DNA of 64,000 bases from Coraliomargarita sinensis (GTDB lineage Bacteria; Verrucomicrobiota; Verrucomicrobiia; Opitutales; Coraliomargaritaceae), in the NCBI RefSeq assembly GCF_003185655.1, contig NZ_QHJQ01000005.1:1-64000 (forward strand), in the 5' to 3' direction. Shown piece after piece: positions 7,881 to 18,263 of the stretch; position 1 is the stretch's first letter, and each line of letters opens with the position of its first letter. The notes beneath the pieces are model-generated. The model was not told the DNA's origin, did not search any database, and saw only the letters and a program-made list of their open reading frames with translations. The translations under genes and the position numbers were made by a program.

Positions 7881-8981
7881 ATGGCAGTTCTCGAAACCAT
7901 CCACGGTCTACTCAACCTCGCTGTTGAAAACGGCGCCAGCGATATTCATCTCAAATCCAACAAGCAGGCCTACCTGCGACTGAGTGGCCGACTGGAACCG
8001 GTTGAAATGGATCCGATCACACCGGAGGATTTACGGGAATTCATCGAGCAGAGTGTACCCGAGCAATTTTACGAAGATTGGCAGAACGATCGTCAGGTCG
8101 ACTATTCCTACCGGGTGGAAAATATCGGGCGTTTCCGTGTGAACGGATTTTTGCAGCGCGGGTTACCTACGGTTGTCATGCGGCACGTCAGCGACCATCC
8201 GCCGACCTTTGAGGATTTGAATATCGATGGAGATACCCTGTCCAGGCTTTGCAAGGAGAAGGACGGGATTGTCCTGCTCTGTGGTGCGACCGGCTCCGGT
8301 AAGAGTTCCACGCTTGCGGCGATGATCAACCATATCAACCGCACCTACGACAAGCACATCGTCACTCTGGAAGACCCGATTGAATTTACATACACGGACA
8401 TCAAATCAATCATCAACCAGCGAGAGGTCGGGATCGATTGCCCGACCTTTGCGCACGGTATGAAAGCCGTGCTGCGTCAGGACCCGGACGTTATCCTGGT
8501 CGGTGAGATGCGCGACAAGCACACCTTTGAAACCGCTCTGCAGGCCGCGGAAACAGGGCACCTCGTTTTTGGCACTTTGCACGCTTCCAATGCCCAGCAA
8601 GCGGTTCAGCGTCTTTTCGAGTTTTTCCCTGAAGAGCGGAGGGTTGCGCTCCAACGCCAGGTGGCCTATGCGCTGAAAGCCACCATCACGCAGAAGCTCT
8701 TGCCCGCACTCGAGGGTGGGGGACGGTTTCCTGTCTCGGAATCCTTCATTCTCGATTCACTGGCCAGAAAAACGATTATGGAGGGTGACTTCGAGAAGAT
8801 CGAGGCGGTGATCGAATCAGGCGAAGACAACGGCTCGAAGACATTCAATCAGGACCTCTTCCGCCTCGTGAAGGAAGGCAAGGTTACCCGGGAAGATGCG
8901 CTCAGTAGTTCCCCGAACCCGCGCCAGTTGGAGATGAACCTCAAGGGTATCTTCCTCAGCAGTGGCGGGATTGTAAATTAA
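7881..8981 (+). CDS. pilT: Twitching-motility ATPase PilT
   Basis: 366 residues. The N-terminal PAS-like domain starts LLNLAVENGASDIHLKSNKQ. The C-terminal RecA-like ATPase contains Walker A (CGATGSGKSSTLAAM), the Asp box (IVTLEDPIEF), Walker B (DPDVILVGEMRD) and the His box (TGHLVFGTLHASNAQQA). PilT hexamers power retraction of type IV pili at the inner membrane. It is a single gene here, divergent from dapA and convergent with the RND pump gene. The other pilus genes are not in the window, which is usual for pilT. Confidence 0.93.
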   Translation: MAVLETIHGLLNLAVENGASDIHLKSNKQAYLRLSGRLEPVEMDPITPEDLREFIEQSVPEQFYEDWQNDRQVDYSYRVENIGRFRVNGFLQRGLPTVVMRHVSDHPPTFEDLNIDGDTLSRLCKEKDGIVLLCGATGSGKSSTLAAMINHINRTYDKHIVTLEDPIEFTYTDIKSIINQREVGIDCPTFAHGMKAVLRQDPDVILVGEMRDKHTFETALQAAETGHLVFGTLHASNAQQAVQRLFEFFPEERRVALQRQVAYALKATITQKLLPALEGGGRFPVSESFILDSLARKTIMEGDFEKIEAVIESGEDNGSKTFNQDLFRLVKEGKVTREDALSSSPNPRQLEMNLKGIFLSSGGIVN

Positions 8982-9037
8982 TCCTGCACCGGCTGGCTCG
9001 TCGCATCGGTCTGTAAGGCGGATGGTCGATTCGTAGC

Positions 9038-12000
9038 CTAAGTGACCGCCTGCTTCTCCGCCTGTCTGTCTTTGGCGATCAGCATATAGATGCTGGGCAG
9101 AAAAAGCAGGGTGAAGGTCGTGCCGATGGCCATGCCGCCGACAATCACCAGGCCGATGGAGTTGCGCGCTTCAGCGCCGGCTCCGGTGACCAAAACCAGC
9201 GGAAAGTGTCCGGCGACGGTGGCAACTGAGGTCATCAGGACAGGGCGAAGCCGGATTTCGGCAGCTTCCTGTATGGCCTGTAGCTTGGAACGCCCCTCGC
9301 GTTGAAGTTCATTGGCAAACTCCACGATGATAATGCCATTCTTGGCGACCAGGCCCACCAGCGTGACCAGGCCCACCTGCGAGTAAATGTTCAGGGTCGT
9401 GGTCAATCCGTTGGTCCAGAACGGAACGCCGGGTGCATTCATCTGAAGTGAGGTAAAGATCAAGGCCCCGAACATCGCCAGCGGCACGGAGCCGAGGAGT
9501 ATGACGAAGGGGTCGCGGAAGCTGTTGAACTGAGCGGCAAGTACAAGAAAGATCAGAATGACCGCCAGGCCGAATGCTGGCAGGAAGGTGTTGCCTTCCT
9601 TGCGCAGTTGCCGTGCTTCGCCGGAATAATCGTAGCGGTAGCCTTCGGGGAGGATCTTATCCGCTTCTTCTTCCAGAAAGCTCAGGGCTTCGTCAAGCGG
9701 GCGGATTGCGATCCCGCTCAACTTGACCGCATTGAACTGTTGGAAACGATTCAGAGAGCGCGGTTGCACGCTCTGCTCCATCTCGGCCACCGTGCTGAGT
9801 TGGATGAGTTCATCATTCGGGCCTGAAATGTAGATGTCCTGCAGCTGGTGCGGATTGAGACGGTTGACCCGTTCGATTTGGGGGATGACTTTGTAGCTGC
9901 GTCCCTCAATATTGAAGCGGTTGACATAGCCGCCGCCCACCATAGCGCTGAGGTCCGCACCGACCGAGCGGAGGTCGAGCCCCAGGCTGCTGACCATGTC
10001 ACGGTTGATCTTGTATTTCGTCTGGGGCTGATCGATTTTTGTATCGATAATTGGTGGAAATGCGAAGAGTCCGCTCTGAGCTGCTTTATTTTTAAGTATT
10101 TCCGCGAACTCCAGAATCTGTGCCGGTTCAGCAGTGGATAGAATGAGAAAGTTCATCGGGAAGTTCTCGGCGCCACCGGGCAACGGATCCGGGGTCGTTG
10201 GGAAGATATTGACCCCCGAGATACCGGCGAGGCGCTCTTGTACGATCGGCATGATGTCGAAAGTGGTCCGTTCGCGTTGGTTCCAGGTCCTTAGAATCAT
10301 ACCGCTGAAGCCTCCCTGGGGATTGGTCAGCTGAAAGGTGTAATCGGTCTCGGGTATGGAGAAATAGGTGTCATTGGCCTTTTCCGTGTAGCGGACGTTC
10401 TCCTCGATCGACTGGTTGGCCGGGGCGTCAACGATGCCAAAAATAACACCCTGGTCTTCCTTGGGGGCCAATTCCTTGGACGAGATCATGAACATCGGAA
10501 CACAGAATAATGTGAGGAGTAGCCATGCGCCGTACAGGGCCCAGCGGCATTTCAGAGAGACGGAAAGCAGGCGTCCGTATACCCGTCGCAGGCTCGCGAA
10601 CCCGTTGTTAATCAAGCGGGCCAAACCCTTATGCTCGCCGGAAGCGAGCACCTTGGAGGAAAGCATCGGACTCAGGGTGAGCGCCACGATGGATGAGACG
10701 ATGACCGCACCGCTCAAAGTGAGGGCGAACTCCTGAAAAAGTGACCCGGTCAACCCGCCCTGAAAGGCAATCGGCAAATAGACGGCAACCAAAACCAGGG
10801 TGGTCGCAATCACCGGGCCGATCAGTTCCCTCACGCCGCGCAGTGCCGACTCCATTTTCGAATGTCCGTTCTCGATGTGTCGCTCGATATTTTCCACGAC
10901 AATGATGGCATCGTCCACCACCAGTCCGACGGAAAGAACCACGGCGAGTAGAGTGAGCAGATTGATCGTAAAGCCGAAAATCTGCATCAGGAATATCGCA
11001 CCAATCAAAGAAATGGGGATGGCCAGCACCGGAACCAGAACCGTGCGGATGCGTCCCATGAAAAGAAAGATCACCGTCATCACGATCAGTAGTGTTTCCA
11101 TCAGCGTCTTTACGACTTCGGCGATCGACTCCTCAATGTAGACGGTCGAATCATAGCCGATGTCTGCGCTCAATCCGGTTGGCAGCTCTTTCTTGATCGA
11201 ATCAAGTTCCTCTCGGACCGCGCGTATGACATCGACGGTGTTCGCATCGGGCAGAACCTGCATGCCAATAAAAACCGCCCGCTCGCCCGAAAAGCGAACC
11301 TCGGAATCGTAGTCTTCACCGCCCAGTTCGACCGTGGCGATGTCTTTGATCCGTATGATGGTATCCTCACGGTTGAGAATCGCCAATTCTTCAAAGTCTT
11401 CAACGGTATTGAGGTCGGTGTTGGCCGTGAGATTGACCCGGACCAAATTGCCTTTGGTTTGTCCGATCGCAGATAAATAGTTGTTGGCCGCGAGTTCTTC
11501 CCTGACCCTTGAGGCGGTTACACCAAGTGCGGCCATGCGGTCCGGGTCGAGCCAAATGCGCATGGCGAAGGTGCGCCCACCCAGAATTTCGGCTTCCTGT
11601 ACACCGGGCACGGCTGTGAGTCGTGGTTGTACCACACGCACAAGATAGTCGGTGATTTCGTTGGCTTTCAGAATCTCGGAAGAGAAGGAGAGGTAGGCTG
11701 CGGCCCGTGCACTGTTGGCGGACTCGATGTTGATCACGGGTACCTCGGCTTCGGGGGGGAGGTCGTTGCGAACTTGATCCACTTTCGAACTGATCTCGGC
11801 CAACGCCTTGGTCGAGTCGTAGTTCAGTTCCAGACGTATCGTGATGGTGGAGAGTCCGAGAGCGCTGCTGGAGCTGATGTAGTCGATCCCGTTTGCGGTC
11901 GCGATGGCACGCTCCAGCGGTGTGGTAATAAAGCCACGCACCAAAGCCGCATCGGCACCTGTATAGACGGTCGTCACCGTGACGGAGGCATTTTCATTCT

Positions 12001-12127
12001 GCGGATACTGCCGGACGGTCAATGTTTTGATCGCCTGCAGGCCGGCAATGACAATGATGAGGGTGACGACCAGTGAGAGGACGGGCTTCCTGACAAAAAT
12101 GTCGGTAAATGCGGTTTGTTTTTCCAT
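9038..12127 (-). CDS. RND-family efflux transporter (AcrB/HAE1-like)
   Basis: 1029 residues, a normal RND pump length. The N-terminus is TDIFVRKPVLSLVVTLIIVI, with the first membrane helix. Two large periplasmic loops separate helices 1-2 and 7-8. The proton-relay helix shows GLVVDDAIIVVENIERHIE with the paired Asp residues. Late motifs include GLVTLVGLVAKNGIIIVEFA. Such pumps work as trimers that use the proton gradient to expel hydrophobic compounds through an adaptor and an outer-membrane channel. The adaptor gene lies just upstream on the same strand. No TolC-like gene is present nearby. Substrate unknown. Confidence 0.93.
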   Translation of the reverse strand: MEKQTAFTDIFVRKPVLSLVVTLIIVIAGLQAIKTLTVRQYPQNENASVTVTTVYTGADAALVRGFITTPLERAIATANGIDYISSSSALGLSTITIRLELNYDSTKALAEISSKVDQVRNDLPPEAEVPVINIESANSARAAAYLSFSSEILKANEITDYLVRVVQPRLTAVPGVQEAEILGGRTFAMRIWLDPDRMAALGVTASRVREELAANNYLSAIGQTKGNLVRVNLTANTDLNTVEDFEELAILNREDTIIRIKDIATVELGGEDYDSEVRFSGERAVFIGMQVLPDANTVDVIRAVREELDSIKKELPTGLSADIGYDSTVYIEESIAEVVKTLMETLLIVMTVIFLFMGRIRTVLVPVLAIPISLIGAIFLMQIFGFTINLLTLLAVVLSVGLVVDDAIIVVENIERHIENGHSKMESALRGVRELIGPVIATTLVLVAVYLPIAFQGGLTGSLFQEFALTLSGAVIVSSIVALTLSPMLSSKVLASGEHKGLARLINNGFASLRRVYGRLLSVSLKCRWALYGAWLLLTLFCVPMFMISSKELAPKEDQGVIFGIVDAPANQSIEENVRYTEKANDTYFSIPETDYTFQLTNPQGGFSGMILRTWNQRERTTFDIMPIVQERLAGISGVNIFPTTPDPLPGGAENFPMNFLILSTAEPAQILEFAEILKNKAAQSGLFAFPPIIDTKIDQPQTKYKINRDMVSSLGLDLRSVGADLSAMVGGGYVNRFNIEGRSYKVIPQIERVNRLNPHQLQDIYISGPNDELIQLSTVAEMEQSVQPRSLNRFQQFNAVKLSGIAIRPLDEALSFLEEEADKILPEGYRYDYSGEARQLRKEGNTFLPAFGLAVILIFLVLAAQFNSFRDPFVILLGSVPLAMFGALIFTSLQMNAPGVPFWTNGLTTTLNIYSQVGLVTLVGLVAKNGIIIVEFANELQREGRSKLQAIQEAAEIRLRPVLMTSVATVAGHFPLVLVTGAGAEARNSIGLVIVGGMAIGTTFTLLFLPSIYMLIAKDRQAEKQAVT

Positions 12128-12162
12128 GCCGTGAGATCGAAGCGAGCAGCTTTGAGGCGGTT

Positions 12163-13299
12163 CTAGGTGTTGTTCGGTCTCGGCTCGGTCTTTGGCTCCG
12201 GGGCGAGTTCGTTGTTGATCCGGATACGGCTGCCGTTCCGCAGCTTGAAGCCTCCGGCGGATACGATCCTTTCACCCGGCTTCAGGCCTTCTACAATGCT
12301 GACATAATCCCCACGTGTCTGGCCGATACGTATAAATTTCTGTCTGGCAGTCAGCTGCCCCTCGCCGTTTTCGGCCCCCTCGCTCTCTTCGATGACAAAG
12401 ACCGAGTTCCCATAAGGAGCATACAAAATTGCGGTGCTGGGTACGGCCACCACCTGCCGCTGGTCGGGAAGGTTGATCTCGATCTCCACAAACAGGCCGG
12501 ACCGCAGCAGGCCATCAGCATTTTGTAGGGTTCCCTGCAGAGCGACCGAGCGTGTGGTGGCGTCGATCTCCGGACTGATGGCTGTGAGCTCACCTTGAAA
12601 CTCCTTCTCCGGATAAGCATCGCTGCGTACGGTCAGGGGGATGGACTTCTCGATCTGAGACAAATCCTTCTGGGGCAAGCTGAAGTTGGCGTAGACGTTT
12701 TCGTCGGACTGCAGGTTGACAATGGGAGAGCCAAGAGGGACGTATTGGCCAAGATTGATTTGGCGAATGCCCACGCGCCCATCGAAAGGCGCCTTGATCG
12801 TCTTACGGTCAATTACCGCGTTGATGTTCTCAATCTCCGCCTGCGCGCGTTCCAGATCCGCCGCCGCCGAGTCCAGCCGGGATTCCGGTATACTGCCTGA
12901 AGCTCTCAGGCTTTTCGCCCGCTCGTATTCAAGGTCGGCTAACTTTGCCGTTGCAACCGCGGCCCGCAGTTGTGCTTTCTCCACGTCAATGTCGAGCTGA
13001 ACCAGTAGATCGCCTTTCTGAACCTCCTGTCCGTTCTCAAAAGCGATCGCATCGACTAAGCCGGAGGTCTCGCTCTCGATCAGAATCCCCTGCACTGGCT
13101 CAATTGTGCCCACGGCACGCAAACGGGTCTGCCACACCTGGGTGCTGGCTTCTGTCGATGATACGGTTTCCGGGGGAGGGCCGCCGTTGGCACCAGCTTC
13201 GGCCATCGCACCGAACTGCATCATTTTCGTGCCGACAAGAAACGCGATTAACAGAATCACGCCCAAAAATAGGCTGAGAATGAAGATGGTTTTTTTCAT
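12163..13299 (-). CDS. RND efflux periplasmic adaptor (membrane fusion protein)
   Basis: Start set at ATG 13299 (MKKTIFILSLFLGVILLIAF), which gives a proper membrane anchor; the frame extends 55 codons further without coding character. It encodes 378 residues. The lipoyl/barrel-sandwich halves are VDAIAFENGQEVQKGDLLVQ and IKAPFDGRVGIRQINLGQYV, flanking a helical hairpin (about residues 95-160). Beta-barrel and membrane-proximal domains follow. It joins the RND pump to an outer-membrane channel. It lies 35 bp upstream of the pump gene on the same strand, so they form one operon. Confidence 0.92.
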   Translation of the reverse strand: MKKTIFILSLFLGVILLIAFLVGTKMMQFGAMAEAGANGGPPPETVSSTEASTQVWQTRLRAVGTIEPVQGILIESETSGLVDAIAFENGQEVQKGDLLVQLDIDVEKAQLRAAVATAKLADLEYERAKSLRASGSIPESRLDSAAADLERAQAEIENINAVIDRKTIKAPFDGRVGIRQINLGQYVPLGSPIVNLQSDENVYANFSLPQKDLSQIEKSIPLTVRSDAYPEKEFQGELTAISPEIDATTRSVALQGTLQNADGLLRSGLFVEIEINLPDQRQVVAVPSTAILYAPYGNSVFVIEESEGAENGEGQLTARQKFIRIGQTRGDYVSIVEGLKPGERIVSAGGFKLRNGSRIRINNELAPEPKTEPRPNNT

Positions 13300-13486
13300 A
13301 CGTAGATTGTGCGGTCGAATCGGTCTGCTTGATATTGAATAGTGAGTGATGCCCGATCCGTAAACGAAATCAAACACTTGTTTGAAATAATCGCAATTTT
13401 TAGAAGAACTTACTTTTTGGAAAATTTTCGAAAAACTCAGTTGACGGGCTATAGAGGGGTTCACTTAATCGCGCGCTTACGAATGA

Positions 13487-13562
<76 letters not shown>

Positions 13563-13567
13563 TTCAA

Positions 13568-13597
13568 AAGCCACCCTTAAATGGGTGGTTTTTTTTT
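13568..13597 (+). terminator. Rho-independent terminator after tRNA-Phe
   Basis: The stem AGCCACCC/GGGTGGTT around TTAAAT is followed by a run of eight T residues, directly after the tRNA 3' end. Confidence 0.85.
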
Positions 13598-13724
13598 ATG
13601 TCGTCCATCCGTGTTTGCTGTGGGGAGCGTTGGGGCAGCGGACATTACCAAGCCGGGATGGCATCTTTACAATCGATCACTTTCCGGTGTTGCTTTCATT
13701 TTAGCCTGCTTTAATTCCATAATC

Positions 13725-15128
13725 ATGGCGGAACGTAAGATTTACAGCACCTACGAGAAGGCACTGGCGATCAATCTCGACGAAACCCGTTACGGGGTTT
13801 TTGCCGAGATCGGAGCGGGGCAGGAGACGGCGAACTGGTTTTTTCGGGTCTCCGGCAGCAAAGGCACGGTGGCCAAAACGATTTCGGCCTACGACATGAC
13901 GATGAGTGACGCCATCTACGGTAAGGCCAAGCGTTATGTGTCGGAATCGCGGCTAAGCTCCATGCTGGAGTACGAGTATGGCATCCTTGAAGATCGGCTG
14001 GGCGCGGAGCGGGGAAAAGACACGACCTTCTTTTCCTTCTGTAATACGGTCCGGGCAAGGGGCTATCAGGACACGGAAGAGTGCTACGGTTGGCTGGGGA
14101 TACGCTTGCAGCTCAAGCCGCAAACCGAGCCTTGCGATATTGTTCTGCATGTACGCCTTCTGGATGAGACGAATGCCGATCAAATGGAGGCACTCGGTAA
14201 GCTGGGAGTGAATCTAATTCATGCGGCCTTCAATTACAGGGACAATCTGCAGAGTTTCGTTGATTCGCTGAGGGATGGCATTTCCAACTGGAGTATCGAA
14301 GTGGATATGTTGCGTTTTACCGGAGAGGGCTTCCGCTATGTCGATAACCGTTTGTGCGCACTGCAACTCGTGCAAAGCGGGCTTTCCGATGCAGCCATGT
14401 TCAATGAAAAGGGCGAGGTGGTGCAAGCGGCAGATGCTCTATACAAGCGCCCGATTCTACTGCTGCGCGGTAGTTTCAATCCCGTGTTGAAGCTGCACTT
14501 GGATATGATTCAGCAATCCCGAAAGGTTTTTTCCGGTGTGATCTCTGAAGAGCAGCGCGACCGTGCCATGGAGATTTGCGAGATCAGTATGAACAATCTT
14601 TTGCGGGATGGCGGTGCGGTCGACCACGAGGACTTTATCGACCGGGCGGATGCCCTGCAGGAGCTTGGGAAGACCGTATTGATCAGCCGCACAGCCGAGT
14701 TTCACCGCATCGCGACCTACCTCAGCCGCTACACGGAAGAGCCGATTGCCATCATCCTGAGTATCGGGCTACTGAATGAATTGTTTAAAGCCAAATGGTC
14801 GGAGAACTTGCCCGGTGGTATTCTCGAATCCTTCGGCCGGCTCTTTAAAAACCGGGTGCAACTTTTCGTCTATCCCTGGCATAACACGCACAGCATGGAG
14901 TTGGTTACAGCGGAAAATTTCAAAGCGCCCGACAGTTGGGAGCATTTCTACCAGCATTTGCTGGAGAATAAACGTGTTTTACCGATTGGAGTGGGGGATC
15001 CCAGCTTATTGGCCAAGACCAGCCGGAAAATCCTAAAAATGATCGAAGATAACGACGAGGATTGGCAGAATTGGGTGCCGCCGGAAGCGCACGACATGGT
15101 GCGTCGTCGATGCGGTCGTAACGCTTAG
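13725..15128 (+). CDS. Conserved protein of unknown function, 467 aa
   Basis: Start chosen at ATG 13725 (MAERKIYSTYEKALAINLDE); the frame opens earlier, but that part overlaps the tRNA-Phe downstream region. It is a soluble, well-composed protein with no signal peptide. The segment RPILLLRGSFNPVLKLHLDM resembles the GSFNP nucleotide-binding loop of NadD-type nucleotidyltransferases, but the second motif of that family is not seen, so no enzyme is assigned. It lies 5 bp before a methyltransferase-like gene and is probably co-transcribed. The two may work together. Confidence 0.75.
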   Translation: MAERKIYSTYEKALAINLDETRYGVFAEIGAGQETANWFFRVSGSKGTVAKTISAYDMTMSDAIYGKAKRYVSESRLSSMLEYEYGILEDRLGAERGKDTTFFSFCNTVRARGYQDTEECYGWLGIRLQLKPQTEPCDIVLHVRLLDETNADQMEALGKLGVNLIHAAFNYRDNLQSFVDSLRDGISNWSIEVDMLRFTGEGFRYVDNRLCALQLVQSGLSDAAMFNEKGEVVQAADALYKRPILLLRGSFNPVLKLHLDMIQQSRKVFSGVISEEQRDRAMEICEISMNNLLRDGGAVDHEDFIDRADALQELGKTVLISRTAEFHRIATYLSRYTEEPIAIILSIGLLNELFKAKWSENLPGGILESFGRLFKNRVQLFVYPWHNTHSMELVTAENFKAPDSWEHFYQHLLENKRVLPIGVGDPSLLAKTSRKILKMIEDNDEDWQNWVPPEAHDMVRRRCGRNA

Positions 15129-15133
15129 AACCG

Positions 15134-15880
15134 ATGGCGCTGCTATGGAGTCATGAGGCTGACGGAAGCCACTATGAGGTGCGTTCAGCGGGAGCCAGCT
15201 TGCGTCTCTATCGTAACGGGGTGAATCATTCCCAGTGGAATCCGAATCGGCCTCTGTCCGGTTCGATCTGGGATCTGATCACTCTACCTGCACTACATCG
15301 GCCCACAGGGGCCCTTGGTGACGCGCTCATGCTTGGTTTCGGCGCGGGGGCAGTAGCCCGTCAATTGTGCGACCTTGCAGGCATCAAACGCTTGGTCGGT
15401 GTGGAGATGGATCCGATGCACCTTTCCATCGCCCAGGGTTTTTTTGAGTGCTCCGAGCAATTTGAACTGGTGGCTGCCGATGCGGTGGAGTGGGTTGGCG
15501 AGGGGGATGAGTCGCCGCAGTATGACTTAATCATCGACGACCTATACAGCGAAGAGGACGGCATGCCCGTCCGGTGTGCGCCTATGGATAAAAACTGGTT
15601 TAACTGCTTGGTGGGATTGCTGAAGCCCGGAGGTATTCTGGTGCTTAATACGATCGAGCCGGAAAAGGTGAATCATCTGCCTCTTTTGAAAGACCGGAAA
15701 TTGAAGTCCCGGTTGCCCCATGCCATGATGTATCAAATCGACGGATACGAGAATCGGGTTCTGGCCTTTAGTGATGAGGCGTTTGACCGGAAAGGTCTCG
15801 ATTCCGCGCTTCGTGCCATCTGCCGCAAGTACCCGCGCTGCTATGGAGTAGGGAAGCGCTACATGTTTTCGGGAATTTGA
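15134..15880 (+). CDS. Spermidine-synthase-like class I methyltransferase-fold protein
   Basis: 248 residues. LMLGFGAGAVARQLCDLAGI is the glycine-rich cofactor loop. VGVEMDPMHLSIAQGFF is the acidic ribose-binding strand. DAVEWV and YDLIIDDLYSE match the region where aminopropyltransferases and SAM methyltransferases differ. The protein is shorter than SpeE and lacks its N-terminal barrel. It could be a methyltransferase acting with the product of the preceding gene (5-bp gap). Its 3' end overlaps the convergent gene at 15859 by 22 bp. Confidence 0.7.
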   Translation: MALLWSHEADGSHYEVRSAGASLRLYRNGVNHSQWNPNRPLSGSIWDLITLPALHRPTGALGDALMLGFGAGAVARQLCDLAGIKRLVGVEMDPMHLSIAQGFFECSEQFELVAADAVEWVGEGDESPQYDLIIDDLYSEEDGMPVRCAPMDKNWFNCLVGLLKPGGILVLNTIEPEKVNHLPLLKDRKLKSRLPHAMMYQIDGYENRVLAFSDEAFDRKGLDSALRAICRKYPRCYGVGKRYMFSGI

Positions 15881-17826
15881 CCGGCTGTCTCCGGTGGGGC
15901 GCTGGGTTCCCGCTTCAATGAAGTAATGATGACCTGGCCTTTTTCGACACCTTCAAAACGGAAGAGGTATTTCTCACCTTGATGTTCCCGTTCGATCTTT
16001 TCGCCCGAGCGGAACGCCATTCCGTCAATGAAGACGGTTCCGTTGTTATCTCCACCCGTTCCCTCGTACCAGGCACCGATACGTATTTTGTTGGCCACTT
16101 CAACCCAACGGCTGCGTTCATCAGACGCGTTCGGCGCGCGCAGTACGTAGTCGTCAGTCAAACTGTTGCTTAGTTCTGATTCGGGGAAGAAGTCACTTAT
16201 GGATTCTTCAGGCTCAAACTCGGGCTCGTGAAGCGCCTGTTTCTCTCTACTTTTATTTTCAGAGGGCGGTTCCGGAAAATCGCTGAAGGTATTTACCGGC
16301 ACGTAATAGTCCACGCGATTGCTCTCTGCGTGAGAGCTTCTGGGAAAGGCACCCGTATTAAACTGACTTGCGGCCGCGAATTCTGCAGTTTGTGCTTCAG
16401 CTGTGGAGGCTGTTGCGGCTTCGCTGTCCAGCCATTCCCGTACGTTGACAGAGCTGTTTTCGGAACGGGCTGAGGTTTCCGCTGAGGTGGGGCCGTCACC
16501 TGCACCCAAAGGAGAAGCTTCAAAACTGGTTTCAGTTACAGGATAGTAACCGGTCTCCTGGAAAACGACCAGATCCATGAGTTCTTTATTGATGCTGTTT
16601 TCAGAATTGGACTGAAAAGCGGATAGCATCCGACCGGCAGTTCCTGTGCCGGCGTTTTGAGAAAACAATTTCTCGCCCCGGCCGGTCGGGACATTACCAG
16701 CGGAGAAAGGTGGTAAGTCGGGGGGTATGCCGCTACCGCCACCGGTAGCCGACTCAAGGTCACGCCGCATACCATCGATGTCGGCATTTCGAAATGTTTC
16801 CATGAGTTGCCCCGAGTTCGCTTTTAAATCCGCTATTTGACCGCGAACTTTAGCCATCTCGTTGCCGAAGTCCTCATCGCCGATGATGCTTTTTAAAAGG
16901 CCGGCAAATTCTTCACTCCCTTCGCCTCCGATTTCCATGCCCTGCAGGTTTCTGGCGATCTCCCGGATTGAATCCAGGGTAGGTGGCACGTCGTCGTCTT
17001 CTGCCATCCCCTCAGGCAAGTCCTCGGTGAAGCCGTAAACTTTGTTCATGTCCTTCATGAAATTGGCCAGATTTTCGAGGTCTTCCGGGGTGGCGTTCTT
17101 CAGGTTCTCCAGTGAGTAGCGATTCTGAAGATCGACACCCTGCTCCTGCATGAAAGAGCTCATGGCCGCACGGTATTCGGCCAGTTCTTCTTCCGACATG
17201 CTCTCCATGTAGGCTCGGCGTTCCTGAATGAACTGGACTCCCGAAGCGAGGTCCTTGGAGAGGGTTTCCTGCTCCTTCTCCGAGGATAGAAAGGCCAGTG
17301 TCGCCAGTGCTTCTTTAAGGATTCTACCGATGTTGCTGTTACTTTCACCACGGAAATTCTTGGCCTGTTCCATGAGTTGCTTGGTGCGCTCATTCGAAAC
17401 CCCGGCATACTCGGCAAAGCGTTGGCCCTCCGGCATCAGCTTAAGCGAAAGGATGGGCGTGTAGTGGGCGAGTGCCAGCTGGGCCGCTACGATGACGATC
17501 GAGCTGAGGATCGTCCCGAGGACTGGAATCGCCACCAGTTTGTAGACCAGAATCAGACTGGTGAGGAAGAGGACGAAACCCACCGCGACCATGATCAGGA
17601 TCGCATCCACGCCGCCCAAATAATGCGCATTATTGAGCAGGAAGACCCGCATGAAGACCAGCAGGAGCGCAATGATCATCCCGGTCAGCCACTTGGCATC
17701 GACGAAGCCCTTGGTCAGTAGTTTGCAGGCAATAATGACAATGATGCCCAACACAAAGACCGAGGCCAAGTGAAGGAGGGCGTCGAGCGCCAGAACTACG
17801 AATTCATTCGAGAGGAGAGCTTCCAT
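15859..17826 (-). CDS. Large polytopic-N-terminus membrane protein of unknown function
   Basis: Start chosen at ATG 17826 (MEALLSNEFVVLALDALLHL); the frame opens 25 codons earlier. It encodes 655 residues. Residues 1-145 hold about five membrane segments (for example VFVLGIIVIIACKLLTKGF and VDAILIMVAVGFVLFLTSL). A long helical, Glu-rich cytoplasmic or periplasmic region follows, then a Ser/Ala-rich disordered stretch. The C-terminal 80-residue module includes RSRWVEVANKIRIGAWYEGT and resembles the short beta domains that sense or bind ligands. It is divergent from the initiator tRNA gene. No family recognised. Confidence 0.7.
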   Translation of the reverse strand: MEALLSNEFVVLALDALLHLASVFVLGIIVIIACKLLTKGFVDAKWLTGMIIALLLVFMRVFLLNNAHYLGGVDAILIMVAVGFVLFLTSLILVYKLVAIPVLGTILSSIVIVAAQLALAHYTPILSLKLMPEGQRFAEYAGVSNERTKQLMEQAKNFRGESNSNIGRILKEALATLAFLSSEKEQETLSKDLASGVQFIQERRAYMESMSEEELAEYRAAMSSFMQEQGVDLQNRYSLENLKNATPEDLENLANFMKDMNKVYGFTEDLPEGMAEDDDVPPTLDSIREIARNLQGMEIGGEGSEEFAGLLKSIIGDEDFGNEMAKVRGQIADLKANSGQLMETFRNADIDGMRRDLESATGGGSGIPPDLPPFSAGNVPTGRGEKLFSQNAGTGTAGRMLSAFQSNSENSINKELMDLVVFQETGYYPVTETSFEASPLGAGDGPTSAETSARSENSSVNVREWLDSEAATASTAEAQTAEFAAASQFNTGAFPRSSHAESNRVDYYVPVNTFSDFPEPPSENKSREKQALHEPEFEPEESISDFFPESELSNSLTDDYVLRAPNASDERSRWVEVANKIRIGAWYEGTGGDNNGTVFIDGMAFRSGEKIEREHQGEKYLFRFEGVEKGQVIITSLKREPSAPPETAGQIPENM

Positions 17827-17971
17827 ACTACGGTGAGCTTGGTTTACCCTGTTTCCGCAAATCTTTCCCGCAAGACCAAAGACAATCACACGTATAATCA
17901 AAGTTTTGAGAAAATCTCAAAAAAACCCTTTACACGAAACCTTCTGAGACCTTTATTCCAGCGCTTTCACA

Positions 17972-18055
<84 letters not shown>

Positions 18056-18057
<2 letters not shown>

Positions 18058-18090
18058 GCCCGTTAAGTCACTGACTTAGCGGGCTTTATT
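18056..18090 (+). terminator. Terminator after tRNA-fMet (element-borne)
   Basis: AAGCCCGTTAAGTCA pairs with TGACTTAGCGGGCTT, followed by TATT. It lies immediately inside attL, so the element supplies its own terminator for the tRNA transcript. Confidence 0.7.
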
Positions 18091-18116
18091 GTATCTGGTG
18101 AAAATCCGGCGATTCA

Positions 18117-18263
18117 CCATGTTTGGCTCGTGAAGACTGGCGAAGACCTGCGAAGACAGACGGCAAAGCCAAACAATATACCAAACATGCTTGTTTGGCT
18201 TTTTGAAAACCAAACATGGTTCCAGAGGCTATAAACTATAATAATTCGGCCTGAACTATAATT
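18117..18263. promoter_or_regulatory. Repeated CCAAACA boxes upstream of the defence operon
   Basis: CCATGTTTGG at 18118-18127 and CCAAACATGG at 18210-18219 are exact inverted copies. Between them AAAGCCAAACA (18165-18175) and TGTTTGGCTTT (18192-18202) form an 11-bp stem followed by TTTTT-like sequence, with another CCAAACATG at 18181. GAAGAC occurs three times at 18132-18157, and AACTATAAT twice (18233-18241, 18253-18261). This looks like a multi-site control region for the first operon gene, whose product has an HTH. A terminator or attenuator function of the central stem is also possible. Confidence 0.5.
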